IMG/VR virus record: IMGVR_UViG_3300012985_000006
Location: 1-64,000 of that record
Reading direction: 5' to 3' (one strand)
Origin: a virus
Length of the DNA stretch: 64,000 nt
The translations under genes were made by a program, and so were the position numbers. Of this stretch, positions 36,301 through 43,776 are shown piece by piece. Position 1 is the stretch's first letter. Each line of letters opens with the position of its first letter. The notes below the pieces were generated by a model. The model saw nothing but the letters and a program-made list of their open reading frames with translations. It was not told the origin of the DNA and did no database searches.

Positions 36301-37571
36301 GAGAAGAGACGATCATCCACCAAGGTGGGGAGGATCTGAACCTCATTGAAGGGGGTAGTGCCACTGGTGTGTTGAGCCGAAGAAACAACGAAGCTGCTGC
36401 CCCAGTGGATGATCGACACGTCCGGGCTCGGATTCGAGACCACGAAGTCTTGGCCTTGAATGTAGTCGTTACGACCTGCCGCGAAACCGCAACGGATCAC
36501 GTCCGTCACCAGTGTGTTGGGCAAGTAGTCGAATGTGTCCTGCCAGGTGTTGGCGAAGTAGGTCAATTTCACCGTCGACCCAGCTGCTGGAGCGAAAGGC
36601 AGGGTGACCAAACCGTTCGTACCGTCGACAGCCGACACCACCACTTGGACATTGTTGACCACCGCCACAACCTTAGTCGGGTCTGTGGTGGTGATACCGC
36701 CGTCCGTACCGTCTACGATTGGACGCTGAAATACGCGGAAGGTAGCGTTACGGTTCGTGTTCGTGTTGGGCGAGAAACCCAGCACACCGTTCGCGTTACC
36801 ACCACCGATCGACAATGAGCGGGCAGCTGTGAAGGTGAGGTGGTCACGTCCCTGACCGTCAGTCGAAACCGACACAGCCAAGCCTGACACGGCCGCAGCA
36901 TCGATCACACTCTTGAGGCCAACGGCTGTGTAGCTACCTGCCCCAAAGACCAACGTCTTGGGCGTACCATCTACCGAGAACACGAAAGTATCGGTCAAAC
37001 CAGTCACAACCTGGAAAGGAGCGTAACCTGGTGTGGTCAATGACGCGGCTACTGTGGTTACCTGGTTCGACACATCATCCGTGAAACTCGTGTCCGAACG
37101 ATGGAACCAATAGGTGCAACGAACGTTGTCTCCTGGTTGGGGCGGGATCTGGAGAAACACCGATCCACTTGCACCCTGAACCGACCCTACCGCTACTGGG
37201 ACGCCGTTGATCGTCACCGAGAGGGTCTTGATGTCGTTAGAGATCTTCCCAATCCCTTGCCCCGTCACAATGGGAGCGTTTCTGACGATGAACTGTGTTG
37301 ATGTCCCATTCGCCAAACCCAAGATAGGGTGGTTGGGGTTCGAGTCATCCACAACGAAGCTGGCGCTCACATCCTCATTGATGATCTGCTGATCCAGTCC
37401 TGCGCTAGAACCACGCACCAATTCGTAATCGGATTGAGTCAATTCCTCTTGACCCACCCCAACTTCCACTGGGATCTTAAGACCAACTACCAGATTTGCA
37501 GCATTGGCATCCGACAATGTACGGGTGTAGACGCCAGGGGGAACGTAAGTTGAGTAGGGGCCGATCGCCAT
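33306..37571 (-). CDS. Tail sheath protein, expanded to 1421 aa
   Basis: ATG 37571 with SD GAGG. The N terminus (PYSTYVPPGVYTRTLSD) is typical of contractile tail sheaths. The C-terminal ~320 residues carry the conserved core: GFVGFSSGTTPTTAQ, RMMAFYPDSAVITLSDQLG, GSFIAAAIAGAACSP, RRIQGFTRIPRILDP, LLEDLDPLIRIRQGLTTD and a C-terminal FPLLYIQMTFYLRARI. Residues ~60-1090 are inserted beta domains: three copies with a (T/A)(Y/F)WF/Y...DTF...NxVT pattern (~160, ~350, ~520) and at least three hook-IN-like modules ending in NGVLGF, ENVLGF and NDVLGF (~187-270, ~680-780, ~800-890). Known sheaths are about 350-950 aa (T4 gp18: 659), so this is exceptional; the inserts should project outward. The gene has a promoter-like sequence and its own terminator, fitting high expression. 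Confidence 0.93.
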   Translation of the reverse strand: MAIGPYSTYVPPGVYTRTLSDANAANLVVGLKIPVEVGVGQEELTQSDYELVRGSSAGLDQQIINEDVSASFVVDDSNPNHPILGLANGTSTQFIVRNAPIVTGQGIGKISNDIKTLSVTINGVPVAVGSVQGASGSVFLQIPPQPGDNVRCTYWFHRSDTSFTDDVSNQVTTVAASLTTPGYAPFQVVTGLTDTFVFSVDGTPKTLVFGAGSYTAVGLKSVIDAAAVSGLAVSVSTDGQGRDHLTFTAARSLSIGGGNANGVLGFSPNTNTNRNATFRVFQRPIVDGTDGGITTTDPTKVVAVVNNVQVVVSAVDGTNGLVTLPFAPAAGSTVKLTYFANTWQDTFDYLPNTLVTDVIRCGFAAGRNDYIQGQDFVVSNPSPDVSIIHWGSSFVVSSAQHTSGTTPFNEVQILPTLVDDRLFSVEATRVVDTTVIPALVSSNQFLLPEVPTTGNGRDTPLGATVYGAVSNGRNGLDTNRPDLVTVHTGRDLVDALGRAAAVVTVVDGENRKITLKNPVPPDHKAYATFWYSRLTDDTFILTNKVTGPVGTGQFEVLDTTTGKNLYQVRFGTKSGLSEIVQWPRGSEQVTDGFHTGAGTPVAETVTVTFGSTLAENAIYTNLGAAPYSFFQTYSNNWRTTINGNALVTNLTTAVPAYLVSARTPTSGSNSITIPASPANVFNITVDGVNVAVTLTAGARTPTQIVGEINAAIDANGAFSGTAPNTLASFVQVNGTNGDVFFVIKSYTTPGALPGGFDNASTVAIRQGTVENVLGFSTFQSAQGTPTATNKPATMLGGIAGPFNITSGVNDVLTFRLNGIDYTTTLPAGAAVTASSVVTAINSTPGLTGVASAGTLGNLNKIRLTSTVADPSSSIVMLDGSANDVLGFLDDATASQTLVAASEVVDALNATSGFSARGVAYVSTINGSQYVTIESLTVGAATSSIVFVSGSASAFNPTTGTGIVPGTSGDNGADAQDKFTVSSNNASGSAGSGIPGQTYTDARTGLRFTVLPATDGSYTSSGFFTLEVSPTWKVNPAVPYLSLPGLETVVTDTVGIGVNDTATVNTFNPSGLEPAIGDFYFVTYNFRKQDFSTKLYQQFKTVEANFGPLSAENKVTLGAYLMILNGAVLVGIKQVLKVQNTNQASDQDFIEAISELSIPLPGNVKPDVLVPLTGSSTVFAALMQHCEIQSNERNQSERMGFVGFSSGTTPTTAQSVARSLLSKRMMAFYPDSAVITLSDQLGASYETLVDGSFIAAAIAGAACSPAVDVATPYTRRRIQGFTRIPRILDPITANQTAVAGITLLEDLDPLIRIRQGLTTDMSDILKRLPTVTQIGDYVQQQSRVALDSFIGTKFLASRTSEVEVSMTALFKQLVQAEIVGGWMGISATINPIDPTVMDFEAWYQPIFPLLYIQMTFYLRARI

Positions 37572-37605
37572 AAAGCCTCGAATTGATTAGGGTTTTTGTT
37601 TTTAC

Positions 37606-37634
37606 ATCATATCTAGGGGCGCTTTGGGTCTAAA
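37606..37634 (-). promoter_or_regulatory. Candidate sigma70-type promoter for the sheath gene
   Basis: On the minus strand TTTAGA (37629-37634) and TATGAT (37606-37611) are 17 bases apart, with the -10 box 34 bases upstream of the sheath ATG. Matches to consensus are four and five of six. The site lies in one of the longest noncoding gaps (37572-37682), which otherwise holds only an AT-rich leader and a short inverted repeat (GTTCTA/TAGAAC, 37645-37658). Confidence 0.5.
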
Positions 37635-37682
37635 TCTCAATCTGGTTCTACCTAGAACGTGGAAACAAGAGGAGTAGTGAGG

Positions 37683-38102
37683 TCACTCGTCTTTTTGTTT
37701 GGCCTGAATGGTTCTCACCTCTTGAGCCAAATTCTTACGACGTTCGATCAGTTCGGGAGTACCGCCCTCGTAATCGATGAAGTCTTTACCATTCTTTCGA
37801 ATCAAAGCGTGGGTCCCCACCTGTTTCCTGACCTTGGACTTGACCACTTCCCTAGCAGCTTGATCCTTCCACCTGGACTCAGCATCAACTCCTACCACCC
37901 TGTCAGCTGTTGGATAATCGTGCTTCGATACTCCTGAATTGGCAGGTGACTTGCCTCCTTTGGCGAAATCAAACCCAAAGGTTTCCCAAAGTCTAGGGGC
38001 CTCAGCTCCACAAGCAGGGCACTCATGAGTCGCATGGTCCCCCATCTTTAGGGTGCGGGTGAATTGTGTGCTACAGGCACATTCAAAACTGAACTTAGGC
38101 AT
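37683..38102 (-). CDS. FmdB-like zinc-ribbon protein
   Basis: 139 aa, ATG at 38102 (TGATG overlap, SD AGAGGA). Residues 1-45 form a zinc ribbon: FECACSTQF (Cys8, Cys10) and HECPACGAEAPRLW (Cys28, Cys31), as in FmdB-type small regulatory proteins that recur in phage genomes. The remaining ~95 residues are basic and helical (REVVKSKVRKQVGTHALI, ELIERRKNLAQEVR). In phages such proteins often lie beside head or neck genes and their role is not settled; DNA binding or a structural zinc site are both possible. It is the gene just before the sheath promoter. Confidence 0.7.
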   Translation of the reverse strand: MPKFSFECACSTQFTRTLKMGDHATHECPACGAEAPRLWETFGFDFAKGGKSPANSGVSKHDYPTADRVVGVDAESRWKDQAAREVVKSKVRKQVGTHALIRKNGKDFIDYEGGTPELIERRKNLAQEVRTIQAKQKDE

Positions 38103-39241
38103 CAGCCGATCCTCTCATAATCATCATCTCTTCTCTGAAGAATAGGGTGTGTTCTGAACAACACGTCGGAAGCAACAGGAGTGATACCTCCGGAATTAAT
38201 CTTGCTAATCACCAATGGAAGCGGCACGTGCACTTCCCAATCAGCTCTCAATTGCAGCGACATAGAGGCTTGGTAGAAGAAGTTCTCTCCCGTCTCATCT
38301 GCTATTTCCTCAGCCTCGCTGCCCATCGAGACATCTAAGATCTCGATTCCTTCGAATTCCAATTGACTCTTCTTGTCAGCCAACAGATACATGGTGGTCA
38401 GATCTGCGATCTCCTCCATCTGCATCGGATCCCTGGCAATCACATCGAAGTCAAAACTGACTTCGAACTTCCCGCCGTACGCCTCGGCAGCATCGATTCG
38501 ATCCTGGTAGACCACCACCGCCACCTTCTGTTTTGGGGCGGACCTTTTCCCAAAAGCCAACACTACCCCTGGAAGAGTGGTCCAATTGGCTTGATTCCAC
38601 TGAAACGCCACTGGCCCTATCGATTCTCCTGCCCACCTATAGTCCGCCGACACCTGTGTGTTGGCTGGCAAGATGGTGATGAAGGTAACCCTACCGGTAT
38701 CGTAATCTACCGTATAGTCCAACCCCTCTTTGAGAAAGAAAGAGTTGTTGGCATAGAGCCGCAACGTATTCTGAAGCGGCAGGTTTTCCAATTGAGCGTC
38801 TACTGTCATGCCCGCTCTAGTGACGATCAAGGGACGATCGATTACCGTATACATAGGATCGATGACGAAGAAGCCGTCTTCACCGTTGACCGTAGGAGCA
38901 GTCAGGATCTCCATCAAATAGACCCCAGGAGGAGTGGGCATCCCCCCATTCTTGGTCACTACCCTAGAATCCTCTCTTACCCATTCCAAAGGATACTCAG
39001 GTTGCCCCACATAGGCCAACATTACATGGCTTTGAACAGTGCCCACGTAGTTGTCCGCCGCCAGCTGCACCTTATTGGTACTGGACCCCTTGATGACGAT
39101 CCCGAATTGAGGACGTTCCTCAAACGAGAATCGGTTCTGAATGAACGGAACGATCTTGTTGTAGACAGGATGATTCGAAAAGCTGTCCTTCAGTTCAAGG
39201 ATGACTCGCCGCTTCAGGGGTCCTACCAAGTTGTAGTACAC
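38102..39241 (-). CDS. Possible tail terminator or neck protein
   Basis: 379 aa, GTG start with GGGAG-type SD about ten bases upstream. The N-terminal part starts with GPLKRRVILELKDSF; the middle holds beta segments (YTVDYDTGRVTFITILP, PPGVYLMEILTA) and the C-terminal ~120 residues (KFEVSFDFDVIARDPMQM, IADLTTMYLLADKK, YQASMSLQLRADWEVHVPLP) look like a tail terminator fold that measures a ring and caps the tube. Its place between the actin-like gene and the sheath supports a neck or tail-end role. The call is tentative. Confidence 0.5.
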   Translation of the reverse strand: MYYNLVGPLKRRVILELKDSFSNHPVYNKIVPFIQNRFSFEERPQFGIVIKGSSTNKVQLAADNYVGTVQSHVMLAYVGQPEYPLEWVREDSRVVTKNGGMPTPPGVYLMEILTAPTVNGEDGFFVIDPMYTVIDRPLIVTRAGMTVDAQLENLPLQNTLRLYANNSFFLKEGLDYTVDYDTGRVTFITILPANTQVSADYRWAGESIGPVAFQWNQANWTTLPGVVLAFGKRSAPKQKVAVVVYQDRIDAAEAYGGKFEVSFDFDVIARDPMQMEEIADLTTMYLLADKKSQLEFEGIEILDVSMGSEAEEIADETGENFFYQASMSLQLRADWEVHVPLPLVISKINSGGITPVASDVLFRTHPILQRRDDDYERIG

Positions 39242-39255
39242 TGGCCCACTCTCCC

Positions 39256-40284
39256 TTACTTATCTGATTCGTGTTCTTCAGAGGCGAGTACCAGCATGCC
39301 CTCCGCCACAGCGGTCATCGGATCCTTGGCGAGACGGATCTCGCTAATCTGGATCGGGAAGCGCTTCTTGTGAGATTCGAACTCTTCCTTGAAAATATCG
39401 AGGAAGCCGCCCGCTTTGGTGGTGCCGCCAGAAACGACAAACGGAATTGGGTCTGGTAGAGCGATGTCGTTCTTCACCTTCTTGAACTGTGCCGCCACAT
39501 TCTGAAGGGTGTAGTCAATCAGGCTCCTGACGTAGAGAACGATCGCTTGTTCTTCACGACCATTGGGTTTACGGAGGTCGATCCCCTTCTCTTTGATGGT
39601 GCACATCTGAGAAGCTGTCTTTCCAAGCGCCTTGGCCGATTGAGCGTCAATCCAGTCACCACCTCGCGCTAGAGCGAAATCCAAGGCCTTGTTGGCCTGG
39701 TAGGACAGGGCAATGTTCGCCATACCCGCACCGAAACTGACCGCCAAGCCGGAGAAGTTCTCCTCGGCACACTGGCTGTAGATGATTGCCATGGCTTCAT
39801 TCATCGGATGGGCGTGGTAGCCGAAGTCTCGGACGATCTTACGGAAGACTTCTGTGTGGAAAATCACGTCCTGAGAGGGGTCGTCGATCGGGGCCGCTGG
39901 CACGCTGTAGAAGCAGTGCTCACCGTCTTCCTGGGGATCGCCCAGCACTTGATTGATCAGCAGCCCCAACACCTCTTGAGCGTCGATTTCGCCAGCGGCA
40001 ATCAAGCCTCGGCTGAGGGGCCGTCGAGCCTCACGCTTGAACAGATTGGCCATCGTCAATGCCGAATCACCCAGCACCAACAAGGCTCCATCTGTCTCAC
40101 GTTCCACGTAGTCGACTTTGGACATTTTCAAGCTACGCTTTGCAGCTAGTTCTAAGTCCAAAAAGGCGTCACGCACTCGCTTGGTCACCACGCCACCATC
40201 TTTCGATCTGGCGGAAACGATGTTCATGGTACCAATGTCCAGACCGACACCTAGACTGACAGATTTACCTTCATCTTTTTTCAT
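39256..40284 (-). CDS. Actin-fold ATPase (MreB/ParM/DnaK superfamily)
   Basis: 342 aa from ATG 40284, which has SD AAAGGT seven bases upstream; a TTG at 40308 overlapping the previous stop is less likely. Actin-superfamily motifs are in order: phosphate-1 GVGLDIGTMNIVSA (~12), connect-1 NEAMAIIYSQ (~162), phosphate-2 GLAVSFGAGMANIAL (~179), and adenosine motif FVVSGGTTKAGGFLDIF (~284). Length is as for MreB/ParM. Such proteins bind ATP and often polymerise into filaments that position DNA or protein. It follows the Dps-like gene directly within the neck cluster. It could act in phage DNA positioning, capsid movement, or as an assembly chaperone; which one cannot be told from sequence. Confidence 0.85.
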   Translation of the reverse strand: MKKDEGKSVSLGVGLDIGTMNIVSARSKDGGVVTKRVRDAFLDLELAAKRSLKMSKVDYVERETDGALLVLGDSALTMANLFKREARRPLSRGLIAAGEIDAQEVLGLLINQVLGDPQEDGEHCFYSVPAAPIDDPSQDVIFHTEVFRKIVRDFGYHAHPMNEAMAIIYSQCAEENFSGLAVSFGAGMANIALSYQANKALDFALARGGDWIDAQSAKALGKTASQMCTIKEKGIDLRKPNGREEQAIVLYVRSLIDYTLQNVAAQFKKVKNDIALPDPIPFVVSGGTTKAGGFLDIFKEEFESHKKRFPIQISEIRLAKDPMTAVAEGMLVLASEEHESDK

Positions 40285-40304
40285 GTGTTTTACCTTTGGT
40301 TTTT

Positions 40305-40952
40305 TCAACGGAAATCGTAGGTCTCCGTTTGAGAACGTTGCTTGAGCAGATAGACGAAGGTCTCGTGCTTATCTGCAATGTCTTCCAACAGTTTGCTGAT
40401 ACCGTGACTCAGAGTACCGGCTGCCTTCATGGTGGCAATCAGTTGAGAAATGGCAGTCACACACGTGGCCTCGGCCCCCAGACTGATGCGAACCATGTCC
40501 TCGGGAGATTTGACCGGTCCCAACGCAACCAACAAGTCCGCCATAACGGTCGCTTGTTCGAATGCAGTGATGGTGGTTGAATCTCCCGACCCAATGATCC
40601 GTTCAGCCAATTGGTCAATAAGTTCGAGAGACTCGTTGTAGAGTCTCTCGAAAAGCAAGTGGTCCCCACTGAAGCTAACCCCTGAGGTGCTCCAGTGATG
40701 AGTTTGATGAAGCAAAGCCAACGCCTGAAGCATGGCCAACATCGAAAGCATCGTCCCCCCACCAGCCATCTTGACCGCCGAGGTCCTGACGATCTGTTTG
40801 ACTTCGAGTCTTTGATCCTTACCAAGCTTTACAGCCTCATAGGATTTTGGCAGATAGGGAGGGCCGTGCCGCAAATGATCGAATTGCGTAGGTTCGTGCC
40901 AGACTACACGAATGTTCTCCTGATGGGGGTCTTGTGCAATTCGCTTCAGCAT
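40305..40952 (-). CDS. Dps/ferritin-like protein
   Basis: 215 aa, ATG at 40952 with SD AGGGT. Residues ~78-125 match the Dps core: LHQTHHWSTSG, then FSGDHLLFERLYNESLE, then LIDQLAERIIGSGD. Residues that align with the Dps ferroxidase site are present: His86 (His51 of E. coli Dps), His98 (His63), Glu102 (Asp67), Asp113 (Asp78) and Glu117 (Glu82). The following helices (residues 125-205) complete a four-helix pattern. Residues 1-60 are an extension rich in basic and aromatic residues. Dps proteins form 12-mer shells that oxidise iron and bind DNA. The protein may protect phage DNA or serve as a ferritin-like virion component. The alignment was done by eye. Confidence 0.8.
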   Translation of the reverse strand: MLKRIAQDPHQENIRVVWHEPTQFDHLRHGPPYLPKSYEAVKLGKDQRLEVKQIVRTSAVKMAGGGTMLSMLAMLQALALLHQTHHWSTSGVSFSGDHLLFERLYNESLELIDQLAERIIGSGDSTTITAFEQATVMADLLVALGPVKSPEDMVRISLGAEATCVTAISQLIATMKAAGTLSHGISKLLEDIADKHETFVYLLKQRSQTETYDFR

Positions 40953-40987
40953 AGGCTTACCCTAGGCTGATCGAATCAAAAGAAGAA

Positions 40988-41590
40988 TCACTTCTTCTTG
41001 CCGCCACCACGTAGTTGACGGAGCTTAGAAGCTGGTCCAGAGACATCCCCATCACTAACTTGCTCAGTGATTTGGATTCTGGCCTCCCCCAAGTCCTGAC
41101 TCAGGTCTGGGAGAAACATGGGGGCCTCCCCACCCACCGCTTCGCTTACTGGACCAGTATTCTGACTTGCCGGCACATAACCCCCAGGTCCAGATACTTG
41201 TTGCACAATAGTCGTGGTTGGGGCGGCTTCTATGCGCCCCAAAGCAGACAGGACGTTGGTCATCTGTTGCTGGAGATTGGCCATCCCCGAATGTAGGTCT
41301 GAGTTGACCTTATTGGCCCGTTCCAGAGCCTCTTTGAGGCGAGCGTTCTCTAGTTCCAGCTGGGCCATTCTCTCAATATCCACGGCAGACTCCACTGGTT
41401 GACGTACGGTCACCGTGTCTAGTTTAAAAACGATCCCAGAATTGATGGCTCGATGAAGGTCTCTCGATCTGAGGTAGTCCTCCATCTTTATGAAGATCTG
41501 CTCTCGATGGGGGATATCGACCTTGATGTCTGGTACAAAGTGCCCACCCATAGTCAGACACACGACTGAAACTCCGCCTGAATCGCTCAT
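40988..41590 (-). CDS. Coiled-coil protein of the neck cluster, function unknown
   Basis: 200 aa, ATG at 41590 with SD AGAGA. The N-terminal ~65 residues are a small alpha/beta part (VVCLTMGGHFVPDIKVDIPH). Residues ~70-115 form a coiled coil (ERMAQLELENARLKEALERA), and the C terminus is Gly/Pro-rich with a basic end, LRQLRGGGKKK. No family recognised. It lies between the HK97-gp10-like gene and the Dps-like gene. Confidence 0.6.
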   Translation of the reverse strand: MSDSGGVSVVCLTMGGHFVPDIKVDIPHREQIFIKMEDYLRSRDLHRAINSGIVFKLDTVTVRQPVESAVDIERMAQLELENARLKEALERANKVNSDLHSGMANLQQQMTNVLSALGRIEAAPTTTIVQQVSGPGGYVPASQNTGPVSEAVGGEAPMFLPDLSQDLGEARIQITEQVSDGDVSGPASKLRQLRGGGKKK

Positions 41591-41591
41591 T

Positions 41592-42089
41592 TTATCTCTT
41601 TAGGGTATCTTGTAGGGTTTTCTGGAGCGCTCTCACCAGACGTCTCTTGATGACGGTTCGAGCAGCATCTCTCGCTTTGTCGATAATATGGGTAGATTCT
41701 CGTCGAGGGTGATACCATCGACCCCTAGCCATCGATCTGGGGGTGGCGGACCTAAAGATCAGTTCTCCTGTATCGAGGATGATTGGAATGGGCCGCCTAG
41801 CCTTGGTCAGCCAAGTCATTTGTTCCCTCTTGCGCCCCTCCAACAAGGGGAAGAAAGCGGGGTGAGTGGCGGTCACTATGAGGCTGCTCTCGTAGATTCT
41901 GGTCTTCAGACCCTTCTTCAAAGCCCTCTTGGCTCTAGGGGAAAAGGCGTATTCCTCAATCTCTCGTCGTATTTCTTCGAGGATTTGACGTTGAAGGGAC
42001 TTCAATACCTTCTTGGGCTCAAACTTATCGAGTGCTCCTTTGGGTACCAAGGGCTTGTAATTGATACGTATTTTGGGTAGAGCGATCAT
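41592..42089 (-). CDS. HK97-gp10-like neck/tail completion protein
   Basis: 165 aa, TGATG overlap with the upstream gene. It is basic and helical at both ends (KKVLKSLQRQILEEIRREIE; ARTVIKRRLVRALQKTL) with a central beta part (SLIVTATHPAFFPLLEGRKR, PIPIILDTGELIFR). This resembles HK97 gp10-type tail completion proteins, in which a GR-containing loop follows a HPAxxxxLExG-type segment. Such proteins act at the head-tail joint. Its neighbours are also of neck type. Confidence 0.55.
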   Translation of the reverse strand: MIALPKIRINYKPLVPKGALDKFEPKKVLKSLQRQILEEIRREIEEYAFSPRAKRALKKGLKTRIYESSLIVTATHPAFFPLLEGRKREQMTWLTKARRPIPIILDTGELIFRSATPRSMARGRWYHPRRESTHIIDKARDAARTVIKRRLVRALQKTLQDTLKR

Positions 42090-43444
42090 CAGTAAACGAT
42101 GTTAACCCATGTTTTGGTGCGGCCTTTTAGTTCCCGTTCATCCGGAATCTCAGGCTTATCAGTGATCTGAGCGGGAGAGTTTAGAGGAGGCACCAGTTCA
42201 GCCGCCTGGTTGGGCAAGAAGCGATTCGGCCCGTCAATCGGAACTCTGTACTGGATCATCTTCTCGTCCAGATGACCTATGTTGAAATGTTGTTGTAGCA
42301 ACATACCTCGGTTGGAGGGCATCCTGACTGGACCTATACTGTATCGCTCACCGTTGATCTTGACGATGAAGTCTCGCTGAGAAAGCAACGGACTGGATGT
42401 CGTCCAGACCTCGTACGAGTGCTCTACTGTGCGGCCTGTGTCTCGCTGACCTATCTTCCGTTCCGCATCGTCAGGGGCGAGGATGATGTCGTACGGCCCT
42501 TCATACCCGCCTATGACGCCCACCCCATAGCAGATGGTACAGTCACTTACAGGTTGGTGATGGGTGAGGGTATTGAAGCAAGGGCAAACAGGCCCAACCT
42601 GCTTCCGAATGAAAACTTTGACCCGCTCCCCACCCTGGTCAAGAATCCACCGATTCCGACGAACCGCTTCCCGCCACACCCAATCCACCTTCTCTAATTC
42701 GAAGGTGCTGGTGAGAGTGGCTCGGGCAAGTTGCGTCTCCAACAGCTCATGAGGATCTGCTGGGCCAGCAAGTGTGCTAAGCATCGTCCCCACGGTGGTG
42801 ACACGATAGAAGATACGCTGACTCAGGTCTGTTCTAACGAAAGACCTGTTGTACCGATAGGAGACCGTCACCACACTGTCAGGGCCTGGAACGATCCCAG
42901 GGTCCATCAGCTGAGTGGTGACGTTTGGATAGGGATTGGGGTCTATCTCCACCTCCCACGTCTCACCCGTCACTCGGGCCACTCGGGCCACCATCCCATC
43001 AATTCTCACCTCAACGTCAGAGGGTGTGTTGGCGGGGATGTTTTGAGAACCCTCCTTGACGATCGGGCCAAAACTAGTCCTAAAGACGTATCGAGGAGCG
43101 TTTCTTTGCGCGGCTACCGCATCCCCAAACATTACCCAATCGGTAACCTGCTCATCCTGAACCAACACATTGTTGGTCTGATCTCGCCAAAACGTGCCGC
43201 CCAGAGGATAGGGGTTGATCCTATCGTAGGGGCCAAATTCGGAGTCAAAGCTCCGATAAATGTTGACCCCACAGATCTGGAAATTACTGTTGACCGAAAG
43301 TTGGGAAGGGTCCGTCCAAGATAGGTCTACCACCCCCGGCTGATACCCACTCGTCATGAAAAGGTTGAGAGGTGCCGCGGGTTCAGCAACTTTCACCAAT
43401 TCGAGTGTAGGCGGATCGCGGTCTCGATTTGAAGCGTAAGGCAT
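42089..43444 (-). CDS. Head-tail connector-region protein with a cysteine cluster
   Basis: 451 aa from ATG 43444. An ATG at 43465 in frame would add seven residues but has no SD, whereas 43444 follows GGAGAGG. The N-terminal domain is fibronectin-like (PAAPLNLFMTSG, GVVDLSWTDPSQL, ICGVNIYRSFDSEFGPY, and a second part ending in RIFYRVTTVG). Near residues 287-305 lies a zinc-binding-type cluster, CPC then CTICYG, followed by GPYDIILAPDDAERKI. Zinc clusters with an APDDAER segment are seen in neck-type phage proteins, but I cannot name the family. It lies next to the gp10-like gene. A perfect hairpin covers the start region. Confidence 0.6.
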   Translation of the reverse strand: MPYASNRDRDPPTLELVKVAEPAAPLNLFMTSGYQPGVVDLSWTDPSQLSVNSNFQICGVNIYRSFDSEFGPYDRINPYPLGGTFWRDQTNNVLVQDEQVTDWVMFGDAVAAQRNAPRYVFRTSFGPIVKEGSQNIPANTPSDVEVRIDGMVARVARVTGETWEVEIDPNPYPNVTTQLMDPGIVPGPDSVVTVSYRYNRSFVRTDLSQRIFYRVTTVGTMLSTLAGPADPHELLETQLARATLTSTFELEKVDWVWREAVRRNRWILDQGGERVKVFIRKQVGPVCPCFNTLTHHQPVSDCTICYGVGVIGGYEGPYDIILAPDDAERKIGQRDTGRTVEHSYEVWTTSSPLLSQRDFIVKINGERYSIGPVRMPSNRGMLLQQHFNIGHLDEKMIQYRVPIDGPNRFLPNQAAELVPPLNSPAQITDKPEIPDERELKGRTKTWVNIVY

Positions 43445-43473
43445 GGCTGAATGGCACCTCTCCATTCAGCCAT
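43443..43473 (-). promoter_or_regulatory. 12-bp perfect inverted repeat with the SD in its loop
   Basis: ATGGCTGAATGG (43443-43454) and CCATTCAGCCAT (43462-43473) are perfect complements with a 7-base loop. In the minus-strand RNA the loop reads AGAGGUG, which is the SD of the 451-aa gene, and the 3' arm ends on its start codon. CTGAT/ATCAG (43474-43489, A6 loop) forms a further small hairpin just upstream. Confidence 0.65.
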
Positions 43474-43485
43474 CTGATAAAAAAA

Positions 43486-43776
43486 TCAGGTCTTCGGGGG
43501 ACTAGCGGTCGTCTGAATCACCAACAGTTTGCCAGTCTTGGCATCTATCTCGGCAATCGTATTGCTGCTCAGCCCACGATCAATCAAGCATTTCTCGAAA
43601 AGTCGAGTGCGTTGATCGTCAACCTTTCGGGCCGCCGCCAACAACTGGATCCGTTCTTGCTCCAGCGACAGCAAGTTGTCGGCAATCCCTGCTCTAGCCT
43701 CCTGCAAACTACGCAATTCCTCCAAAGTAGAAGGTTCTACAGGGTCCTCTGTCGTCAGATTCTTCTTAGTTGTCAT
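43486..43776 (-). CDS. Small coiled-coil protein, function unknown
   Basis: 96 aa, ATG 43776 inside the end of the preceding gene (11-base overlap). Mostly helical: TLEELRSLQEARAGIADNL and LLSLEQERIQLLAAARKV form heptads, followed by a short strand near the C terminus (GKLLVIQTTAS). Hydrophilic, with no Cys cluster or catalytic motif. It lies between the zinc-finger gene and the connector-type gene, and could be a scaffold or assembly factor. Confidence 0.6.
   Translation of the reverse strand: MTTKKNLTTEDPVEPSTLEELRSLQEARAGIADNLLSLEQERIQLLAAARKVDDQRTRLFEKCLIDRGLSSNTIAEIDAKTGKLLVIQTTASPPKT

Noticed and set aside
37645-37658. GTTCTA-CC-TAGAAC inverted repeat as an operator
   Set aside because: Short arms and a single copy; it is equally likely to be chance, so it is only mentioned under the sheath promoter.
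38363-39373. 336-codon open frame on the plus strand
   Set aside because: It lies wholly opposite the 379-aa gene, is rich in His/Arg/Ile as expected of a complementary frame, and has no SD or family pattern.
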